Assembly: GCA_007570785.1 (NCBI GenBank) | Contig: ML660774.1 | Location: 517,309-581,308, forward strand | DNA from: Antilocapra americana | Lineage: Eukaryota; Chordata; Mammalia; Artiodactyla; Antilocapridae | Direction: 5' to 3' | DNA length: 64,000 nt | Shown here: one piece after another, positions 56,337 to 64,000 of the stretch | Layout of the letters: every line of letters begins with the position of its first letter | Position numbering within the stretch: position 1 is the first letter of the stretch | The notes under the pieces: generated by a model | What the model saw: the letters and a program-made list of their open reading frames with translations, nothing else | The model's database searches: none | What the model was told of the DNA's origin: nothing | Program-made: the position numbers and the translations under genes

Positions 56337-56460
56337 GGCCAAATTACTGGAGTGGGTAGCCAGTTCCCTTCTCCAGGGGAAACTTCCCAATCCAGGGATC
56401 AAATCCAGGTCTCTCACATTACAGGTGGATTCTTTACCAGCTGAGCCACCAGGGAAGCCC
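56337..56460 (-). mobile_element. Bov-tA SINE (tRNA head and start of body)
   Basis: On the minus strand: gggcttccctggtggctcag, ctggtaaagaatccacctgt, gatttgatccctggattggg, and ggagaagggaactggctacc. It lacks the rest of the BovA body. Confidence 0.88.
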
Positions 56461-56621
56461 AAGAATACTGAAGTGGGTATCTCATCTCTTCTTCAGCATA
56501 TCTTCCTGACCCAGGAATAGAACCGGTATCTCCTGCATTGCAGGCAGATTTTTGTTTGTGTCTCCTGCATTGCAGGCAGATTTTTGTGTTTTTTTACCAG
56601 CTGAGCTACCAGGGAAGCCCC
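56461..56621 (-). mobile_element. Bov-tA SINE with internal 32-bp duplication
   Basis: On the minus strand: gggcttccctggtagctcag, a head with two copies of the ctgcctgcaatgcaggaga segment, then ggttctattcctgggtcagg and the start of the body. The 32-bp unit is at 56529-56560 and again from 56561. It lies directly adjacent to and in the same orientation as the previous SINE. Confidence 0.85.
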
Positions 56622-56624
56622 TAA

Positions 56625-56840
56625 TGATAAGGGCTAATGTTTATTGAGCATTTACTACATTTCAGCTACTGTATGAAATACATTACTCATTTTCTCATTT
56701 AATTTTCACAGCAATGTAATGAAGTAGAAGCTATTTTTAATTTTCTATCAGTAATAAAACGAAGTTGTCTGTAGTCATACAGTTATTAAACAGAAAGGCA
56801 AGACTGGACCCAGGACTCACTCTAAATCACCCTCTGATGG
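56625..56840 (+). mobile_element. MIR SINE
   Basis: 'gctaatgtttattgagcatttactac', 'catttaattttcacagcaatgtaatgaag', 'tctgtagtcatacagttatta', 'aggcaagactggacccagga': a near full-length ordered MIR. Confidence 0.8.
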
Positions 56841-57989
56841 CCTGGAATCACCAGGTATGTTCAAAAAATTAAAAATAATTTATTAGTAGACATAATTGTG
56901 TAGCCAGTTCCCAATAATGAGTAAGCTTATCTCTGGCATGAGTTGTTCTCAACGTGTGAAAAGATTCTGTTTATTTTTCTAGGGAAATATAATACCTGTT
57001 CCATGTTATAGTTACTTAAAGCATTTAAGACGTGTTAAAGAGTATAGCCCTCAGCTGTGTTTCTTCTATATAGACTCTTTAATGTTTAATGAAGAAATTT
57101 TTTGTTTGATTTTCCTTCTTTAAAAGAAGAATGTTCATCTTCTAAACCATACCTTTAATTTTTGTCTTATTCCATGTAAAAAATGGTTTTTAAAATTAAA
57201 GAAAAAATACAAGCACAGATAAGCCACACCAGTAGCATAGAGTCTGTGTTTGAATACTATTATTTATCATTTTTAATGACATTATACTTAAATTACAGTC
57301 TTCCGTCATTAAATAACTGGTTGTATGGTTTCTATCAGCCATTCTTTCCCTACATTGAGTGTCGTCTTGGGGAACTAGGTAAAAGCTGGAGGTGATTTGA
57401 GTTGCCTGAGGATGTGCGGGCATGCAACAAAGGGAAATGGAGATTTGAGGGAAGGGAGAGAGTAAGCTGGAAGCTTGGAAATGTTGAAAAATTTAAGTCT
57501 ATAAAATCAGAGAATGCAAACACATGAGCACAAGGAAAGTATCTTACAGAGCATCTCTGAGCCAGTTTGGAAAGTTGAGCCTAAAAGATTCCTCTTGGGC
57601 ACAAGATATGAGATAAAACTTCTTTTATATCTTGGCAGCAGTAAATCTATATGCTGGGAAAGAGATCAATTTTAGATACTTAAAGTTACTAAAGTCTCAT
57701 TTTCACAACAGAGTCTCTCAGCAGTAGACAGTGCAGTTAATGGGATAATTTAACCAAGAAAGGAATTTATCCAAAAAATTCCTTATGGACTGATATAAGA
57801 AACTTTTTACTAAAGGCAACAAAACCAGAATTTATTAAATTGTACCATGGACACTCTACAAGTAGATCTAATATTAAAAATATTAAAAGATCTTTTACAG
57901 CAATATCCATAGGGACTTTTTTTCTTTGACCTCAGTTTGCCCCAAGATTCAAAATTCATACAAATTAAGTGGTGAAAGCTGAAAAATGC
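56841..57989. other. Unassigned AT-rich stretch
   Basis: No gene or repeat recognised. Confidence 0.5.
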
Positions 57990-58341
57990 TTCAGTTCAGT
58001 TCAGTTGCTCAGTCATGTCCGACTCTGCAACCCCATGAACTGCAGCACACTAGGCCTCCCTGTCCATCACCATCTCCCAGAATCCCCTCAAACTCATGTT
58101 CAATGAGTTGGTGATGCCATCCAACCATCTCATCCTCTGTTGTCCCCTTCTCCTTCTGCCCTCAATCCTTCCCAGCATCAGGGTCTTTTCAAATGAGACA
58201 GCTCTTTGCATGAGGTGGCCAAAGTATTGGTGTTTCAGCTTCAACATCAGTCCTTCCCATGAACACCCAGGACTGATCTCCTTTAGGATGGACTGGTTGG
58301 ATCTCCTTGCAGTCCAAGGGACTCTCAAGAGTCTTCTCCAA
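57990..58341 (-). mobile_element. BovB LINE 3' 350 bp
   Basis: The 3' end (ttcagttcagttcagttgct) is at the left. On the minus strand it includes [17 protein letters not shown] to the MDREA terminus, open over 92 residues. It is truncated at gagtcttctccaa. Confidence 0.92.
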
Positions 58342-58523
58342 CTTGAAGACTGCTTGAATTACCTCAAAATGGCACATTATGAATTTAAAGCAGAAGGAGG
58401 GAAGATAACCTAACATTTGTTTAAAGTAACATATTTACTAATTGCAAGCTTAAGAGAAAATTGTCTGTGATAATGAGACTATCTTAATGCAATTACAATT
58501 TCAGGAAATTTTATTCTAAAGGA

Positions 58524-58549
58524 AAAATCCTCTGGTGTGAGAGGATTTT
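58524..58549. repeat. Perfect 10-bp stem hairpin
   Basis: AAAATCCTCT, loop GGTGTG, then AGAGGATTTT. The location is not within a recognised transposon; function unknown. Confidence 0.85.
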
Positions 58550-58594
58550 GTAACTAGTGACTTATAACATAAAACTAAATAGACATTAGGATCT

Positions 58595-58810
58595 GATAAT
58601 CACAGCTCTCATATATTTGGTGCCCACTGTATATTAGACACTGTGCTATGCTTGTATTATCTCATTTCATCTTTTCATTAACTGTGCAGAGTAGCTTCTA
58701 TTTTGTATTGTAGAGATAAAGATCAAGACACAAGGAAATGCTTCAATGAGGTTACGTGATTTGCCAGACCTGGGATGAGAATTCATATGTGCTTGGTCCC
58801 AAAACTCCAT
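58595..58810 (+). mobile_element. MIR SINE
   Basis: 'tatattagacactgtgctatgc', 'attatctcatttcatcttttc', 'gaggttacgtgatttgccagacc', 'gagaattcatatgtgcttgg': a diverged but ordered MIR. Confidence 0.7.
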
Positions 58811-59270
58811 TTTTGAGCACAGGATAAATATGGCAATTAATGATACCATTTCCTACGTTATTTGTTGTTACATAAACAAGGAAAATATATATTCCAGTGG
58901 GGCATCCTATGAACACTTGGATCATATTCAGACTGATGGTGATAAAAAGCATACAATCAAAAGGACATTTTCTATCATTACCTTTGAACCTTTCAGGTCA
59001 AATCCTTTGAGTTACTAGAATTTTGACAGAAGCGTTGGTTTCCTTAGTGGGAACATAACCCTCTTCTTCCTTTTTAGATTCAAAACAAATTGAATGAGAT
59101 GAAGAGCAGGGTATATGGAAAATCAAAATGTTGCTTTTAAAAAAAACTGATAAAGATTTAGTTGTCAGGACCAAATGGGCCTCATAAATGAACCCAGATT
59201 AGTCAGACTTACCCATCCAGCCAAGGTGTGTATGTGGGCACTGGTTTTGGGGAAGAGCCTGCCCCTAGGA
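58811..59270. other. Unassigned stretch
   Basis: Nothing recognised. Confidence 0.5.
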
Positions 59271-59459
59271 GGGCTTCCCCTGTGGCTCAGATGGCAAAGC
59301 CTGCCTGCAGTGCCGGAGACCTGGGTTCGATCCCTGGGTAGGGAAGATCTCCTGGAGAAGGGAAGGGCAACCCATTCCAGTGTTGTTGCCTGGAGAATCA
59401 CATGGATGGAGGAGCCTGGCCATTGGGTTACAAAGAGTGGAACATGACTGGGCGACTAG
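59271..59459 (+). mobile_element. Bov-tA SINE
   Basis: gggcttcccctgtggctcag, gggttcgatccctgggtagg, gggcaacccattccagtgtt, gaacatgactgggcgac. The flanking direct repeats ctgcccctagg (59259-59269) and ctgcccctggg (59460-59470) mark the target duplication. Confidence 0.93.
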
Positions 59460-59525
59460 CTGCCCCTGGGGGCATGAAGTCCATAGCTCTTAAAAGGGAA
59501 AATGCTTGGGCTGGCTCTGCAAGCC

Positions 59526-59735
59526 TAGTTTTTTTTTTTTTAAAGTTATAAATCTGAACCAACAAGGTCTTACTGTACAGCACAGGGGACTCTGCTCAAT
59601 ATTATGTGGCAGCCTGGATGGGAGGAGAGTTTGCGGAAGAATGACTCTTCTGAGTCCCTTTGCTGTTCTCCTGAAACTATCACAACACTGTTAATCAGCT
59701 ATACTCCAGTATAAAATAAACAGTCTTTTAAAAAG
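59526..59735 (+). mobile_element. L1 3' end fragment
   Basis: 'caaggtcttactgtacagcacaggggact', 'caatattatgtggcagcctgg', 'ctatcacaacactgttaatcagctatactccagtataaaataaac': the typical order of a ruminant L1 3' terminus. A T-run at 59529-59540 sits at its left edge. Confidence 0.75.
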
Positions 59736-60699
59736 TCATCAATCAGATAAATCACGTCACCCACTCAGAGCAGAGTAAAGGGACAGAAAAGGAGTGAGTT
59801 TTATGGTAATAAAACTCTTCACAGGAAGAGGGCGTCGGCCCTCCCCTCTAACATCCCCAAGTGTGTTCTGCTGTTTTGTTTTGTTTTGTTCCCTCTACTT
59901 TTCAGGATGCTCCTCAGCCTGCCTGGTTAGACAAGGGTCTGTTCACCTGGGAGATTACACTCGTAAGGCTATTACTTACCTCCCTCTGAAAGCTGGATCC
60001 TCACTCCTTTGTAGTCCTCTTGGAACCACTCACAGGAAAGATACATTTTCTCCTGAACCAGCTCCAGAATGAGTTTTCTGCTCTATTAACTAAGCTACTT
60101 CAGGGTTTCTCTATTTAAGGCTGAAGATGTGCTCCCTATTTTGTTTCCCATCCCCGATTATGTCCAACCATGCTTTCCAAAGTGACGTGGCACATGTTCT
60201 GCAATGAGATTTAACAACATTTTTAATAAAGGCTACAATAGTAAAAGGCCAGAAAATGTCGACCGAAGCCCTCTTGTGCTGCCAAATTTGAAGGGGAAAA
60301 ACTAAAGGCCACACCCATTGACTAAGAAATTAGTATTTAAAATTTAATTTTCTTGACAATATGAATTAAAAGTTAGAAAATACAGTAATTCCCATTTGTT
60401 TATTCTGCCCAATCTGTATTAGAGGTTTTTTTTTTTTTCAATTTATCTGAATATTTGAGAGTGGAGGTTATTTCTTCAGGGTTTCATACATTTAATTAAT
60501 TTAACACAAGATATCAGATACACCTGTATTTCTAGTGTCCAAAGATAAACAGGCCATGAGATTATTACCATACTACTCCTGTAAGAAAAACAGGCAATCC
60601 TCAGGCTCTTGAACAGTTTTCCTGGGTAAAATGCCCTTGAACTCATTAAACGTTAGTTAAAACTGTGGTTAAAACTCAGTTATTTCTAAGTGAGAGGCA
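59736..60699. other. Unassigned stretch
   Basis: A short (TTTTG)n run lies at 59872-59890 and a T-run at 60426-60438. No gene recognised. Confidence 0.5.
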
Positions 60700-61030
60700 G
60701 AGTACTAATCTATCAATTGCTGTGTGACTAATCACCCCCAAAACTTAGCAACTTAAAACAAGGAGCATATATTATCTCACAGATCCCGCGGTTTGGGAAT
60801 CAGGGGAAATTTTCTGGTTGGTTCTGGTTCAGATTCTCTCGCAAGAGTGCGTCTGTCAGCTGGGCTATTTCCAATTACTGAAGACTCATTTACAAGCTGG
60901 TCTCTCCCTGGCTGTTGGCCAAAGCCCCGTTTCTTATAAGCCGAGCCTCGTCATAGGCTGCTCAGCACACGCGGTTGACTTCCCTCGGAGCCGTGATTGA
61001 GAAAGGGAAAGCGCGCAGTGACTCAGCACT
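60700..61030 (+). mobile_element. Ancient medium-reiterated repeat (MER/LTR-type, family uncertain)
   Basis: 'aattgctgtgtgactaatcacccccaaaacttagcaacttaaaacaa' followed by 'atctcacagatcccgcgg' is a well-known opening of an old mammalian interspersed repeat. The later part has scattered CpGs (cctcgtcataggctgctcag, cacacgcggttgac). I cannot name the family with certainty. Confidence 0.5.
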
Positions 61031-61112
61031 TTCGTTTACGTCCTAACTTTTGAGTCCTGTATGGTGTCTTCTGTCTTATTCTGTTTCTCAGAAATGAGTC
61101 ATCACGTCCAGT

Positions 61113-61134
61113 AATACCCTCAGCAGAGGGTATT
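61113..61134. repeat. 9-bp stem hairpin
   Basis: AATACCCTC, loop AGCA, GAGGGTATT; a perfect stem, outside recognised transposons. Confidence 0.8.
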
Positions 61135-61299
61135 GCACTAAAGTTTAAATACTAGAATGCAGGGAATGTTGGGGACTGGCTCTTCCCAAAAAACAGGATG
61201 GGGGAAATCTTTATTTTTATCTTTACCAAGATACCACTGGTCAGTTGATATCTGACTTGTCAGTTTATATTTAATAGGGGTCAGTCTCCAGTGAAAAGG

Positions 61300-61509
61300 A
61301 CTTCCCTGGTGGCTCAGAGGGTCAAGTGTCTGCCTACAATGCAGGAGACCCAGGTTCAATCCCTGGGTCAGGAAGATCCCCTGGAGAAAGAAATGGCAAC
61401 CCACTCCAGTACTCTTGCCTGGAAAATCCCATGGATGGAGGAGCCTGGTAGGCTACAGTCCATGGGGTCGCAAAGGGTCAGACACGACTTCACTTTCACT
61501 TTGACTTTT
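61300..61509 (+). mobile_element. Bov-tA SINE
   Basis: Complete: acttccctggtggctcagag, ggttcaatccctgggtcagg, ggcaacccactccagtactc, gtcagacacgacttcacttt. The target duplication is tctccagtgaaaagg (61285-61299) and tctccagtaaaaggg (61510-61524). Confidence 0.95.
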
Positions 61510-61524
61510 TCTCCAGTAAAAGGG

Positions 61525-62462
61525 TTTAGTACAATGCACCTACCATTTCTGAAAGAGAACTCTGCCGACGCACAGTTTCTTAATTTCTGTTTCCTCCTTG
61601 AGTTCTGTGTTCTCCGCACTTTGGCCTATGTAGACACTTAGCTTTGTCTGCTCATGTGGCCACCACGTATCTTGCAGAAAGACATGTTTAATCCTGTGCC
61701 GTATGGCTTAGCCTCTGTCTCTTGATCTGGAATTGCCTAAGCCGAAGTAGTTTGATTTTTAGTGATGTTTTTCATCTTGTGCCTGTATTTATTTCAATGT
61801 TTTTCTAAAACGAAACTACTGTGGACGTTTCTGACACCTGTGCCCCTTGGGGCACAAACCAAGGTCTCTGTCATGTGCTTCTCAAGACACTATCCTTCCT
61901 CTGCTTGGGAATTCCTTAAGCTTCTCAGGCAGATTCCGTCATAATATTATGAAGCCAGTGAAAGGCCCCCTACAATAACCTGTATATCACTTCAAAAACT
62001 ATCTTGTATTTCTTTGAGTAGTTTCCATTTTAAACTGTGGACAATCCTCATAAATCCACACTCCTTTTCTTGACTGTGAATAGAGAAAATAATTTGAGGC
62101 AGTTGATCATTGGTCCCTTGCTGCTTATCAAAACTTAGTGACAACAATTTAAAGATAGAACCTCAGAAAGACTTCCCCGGCACACCGGAGATTCGGCTGC
62201 CTTGTAGTTTAAAAGCAACTATATCAGGGTCTACAAATTTATAGAAAAGCTCCAGTTCTCTCTACAACTTAACTCTTGCTTCAGCTGCCCTTCAGCACTA
62301 AGACCTCTGCAGCCGCTGACATCTGTCATAGTTTTGTCTGTGTATTACCTGGCAAGGATATTTCTAGTCAAGAAGCAACAACTGCAGCCCTGAGCTGCCT
62401 GTGCCTGCCTGCCAAGGGCTTTCACTGTCTTAAAGATCTTTGTCAAGGCCCTTCTAGACTTG
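61525..62462. other. Unassigned stretch
   Basis: No gene or repeat recognised. Confidence 0.5.
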
Positions 62463-62672
62463 TTAGTTGCTCAGTCATGTCCAACTCGCTTTGTGATTTC
62501 ATGGATCTCATAGCCTGCCAGGGTCCTCTGTCCATGGTGTACCCCAGGCAAGAATACTGGAGAGGGTAGCCATTCCCATCTCCAGGGAATCCTCCTGATC
62601 CAGTGGTGGAACCCAGGATCTCCTGCATTGCAGGCAGAATCTTTACTGTCTGAGCCACCTGATTTACTTCCA
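62463..62672 (-). mobile_element. Bov-tA SINE
   Basis: The plus strand reads the inverted element: gttgctcagtcatgtccaac, gtcctctgtccatggtgtac, caagaatactggagagggta, ggaacccaggatctcctgca, ctttactgtctgagccacct. Confidence 0.92.
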
Positions 62673-63317
62673 TGAAAAGTTGCTGTCCTGTAGAGAAATA
62701 TGCCATAATTTGCATCCATAGATCCAGATTAAAATATCATGTGCTTTTTAGTCTTAAAAGTGCTGGCCCATGCCACAGTGACTGAAAAGTGGTTCAACAT
62801 AAGCCATTACAGACAAAGTCTTTGCTGTAAAATCATGGTGAAGACTACAGACCATATGTTTAAGCCCCAGTTAGAAGTCTCATGCATTTATTTTCTTTCT
62901 CTACTCAGCTTTGTTCTTTCACCTTGTTTCACAGTGTTTTCAGCCAGTACACCAAATGATGGTATCTTTCACGTTACCCTTCAAAACTCCAGCACCACCA
63001 CCCCTACGTCTGCACACTAGAAATAAAGGAGATCTGCCTGGAAAAAGCACCTGTGACTGTGCTCTTCCTGCCCAGAGGCTGGTTCCCAAAGAGATCAGTG
63101 GAAAGGAGCTCAGCATGTCTAGTTTATCTTCCGAATTACCAGCTGGATAAATTGTTCACTTATGCTGTGTTTGAGTCAGAAAAGGGGCAAAAACCAGCTA
63201 GGAGCAGGTTACACTGATTGAGTGTCCTCCAGAGGAAGAGGATGTCAGGACTGAGAGGGGAAACTCTGCTTTAATGAAATGATTGAAAGTCTCTCAGACA
63301 TAACACAGACTCAAGGA
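62673..63317. other. Unassigned stretch
   Basis: Short overlapping plus-strand frames at 62739-63150, no recognised domain. An aataaa occurs near 63022. Nothing else assigned. Confidence 0.45.
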
Positions 63318-63696
63318 GAGATGCTTTTGGACAGTGGAGCTGGAGAAGACTCTTGAGAGTCCCTTGGACTGCAAGGAGATCCAACCAGTCCATCCTAAAG
63401 GAGATCAGTCCTGGGTGTTCATTGGAAGGACTGATGTTGAAGCTGAAAGTCCAATACTTTGGACACCTGATGTGAAGAACTGACTCATTGGAAAAGACCC
63501 TGATGCTGGGAAAGATTGAAGGTGGGAGGAGAAGGGGAAAACAGAGGATGAAATGGTTGGATGGCATCACCGACTCAATGGACATGAGTTTGAGCAAGCT
63601 TTGGAAGTTGGTGATGGACAGGGAGGCCTGGCATGCTGCAGTCCTTGGGGCTGCAAAGAGTCGGACACGATTGAGCAACTGAACTGAACTGAACTT
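63318..63696 (+). mobile_element. BovB LINE 3' 380 bp
   Basis: It begins gatgcttttggacagtggag (DAFELW-coding region, with Trp/Leu changes), then [15 protein letters not shown], and ends cgattgagcaactgaactga. It is 5'-truncated, with a TGA at about 63471. Confidence 0.93.
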
Positions 63697-64000
63697 TCCC
63701 TTGGAGCATGTTTAGCTTTCTTGTAAAACGTAGCTGTTTCTTTGTGACACTATCATCCCTCCACTGTGGAATTTGAGGAAGTGGTGACCACATTCACTAG
63801 GAAAGAATCAATTGTGCCCGAGGAAGCCACTCTCTTCCTCAGGGGCCCTTCATACTGTGTATCATAGTGATCTGGTGCTAGATCCATTTCCCTCTTGAAC
63901 CATCTTGCTTAAAACATCAGCAATGATCCCCCAAATGCCAAATCCAACAAACATCCCTCAGTCCTCTTCCCATGTGATCTCTTTGATATTTGAGACTATA
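63697..64000. other. Unassigned window end
   Basis: No gene or repeat recognised. Confidence 0.5.

Noticed and set aside
59271..59340. tRNA gene at SINE heads (GGTTCGATCC box-B motifs)
   Set aside because: The motif belongs to the tRNA-derived heads of Bov-tA and SINE2-type elements; no cloverleaf with intact acceptor and anticodon arms is present.

Overview
The window is eukaryotic nuclear DNA from a ruminant artiodactyl, most likely a bovid (cattle, buffalo, sheep or goat group). The evidence is the repeat content. There are a dozen copies of the RTE-type LINE BovB with its characteristic cagttcagtt / actgaactga 3' end, many Bov-tA and two dimeric Bov-A2 SINEs (the latter ending in AGC repeats), ruminant-type L1 copies, and older mammalian MIR, Tigger and L1M remnants. 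The DNA is AT-rich and I find no intact host gene, no tRNA or rRNA gene, no CRISPR array and no bacterial-style operon. The long open frames are decayed LINE open reading frames. It reads as intergenic or deep intronic sequence.

Layout. 1-4.7 kb holds three BovB pieces, a tRNA-derived SINE, an MIR and a possible 36-bp exon. 4.7-14 kb is mostly unassigned AT-rich DNA, broken by an isolated, very CpG-rich 230-bp island (7800-8030), SINEs, an L1 3' end, a 26-bp perfect palindrome and a second exon candidate (12761-12816). 14-21.8 kb holds a 5'-truncated L1, BovB copies and a Bov-A2 nested in BovB. 21.8-26 kb is older DNA with MIR, hAT-type and L1M remnants. 26.25-28.8 kb is a long BovB on the plus strand with a 100-N gap. 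30.4-32.1 kb is an L1 with an inverted 5' part and a BovB inside it. 33.6-34.4 kb is three SINEs inserted together into one MIR. 34.4-38.5 kb is largely unassigned. 38.5-39.7 kb is a BovB inside an L1 3' end. 43.4-45.4 kb is a Tigger DNA transposon interrupted by a roughly 940-bp solo LTR and by a Bov-A2. 45.6-53.4 kb is a continuous LINE block: a minus-strand BovB (with a 400-N gap) head-to-head with a plus-strand L1. 53.7-64 kb holds scattered SINEs, L1 ends, MIRs and BovB ends.

There is no gene network to describe; the information here is insertion history. Nested insertions with target-site duplications (TSDs) let several events be ordered. Examples are MER2-like into MIR, LTR and Bov-A2 into Tigger, BovB into L1 (twice), Bov-A2 into BovB, and a short L1 copy carrying a 3' transduction into a larger L1. 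The most unusual points are the two near-identical BovB copies in inverted orientation about 19 kb apart, the 3'-transducing L1 insertion, the L1 with a 5' inversion, the orphan CpG island, and two assembly gaps whose flanks suggest they are mis-sized. I did not find a convincing new molecular system. Repeat family names are from recognition of sequence patterns, not from a database search, and boundaries are good to about 5-20 bases unless a TSD is given.
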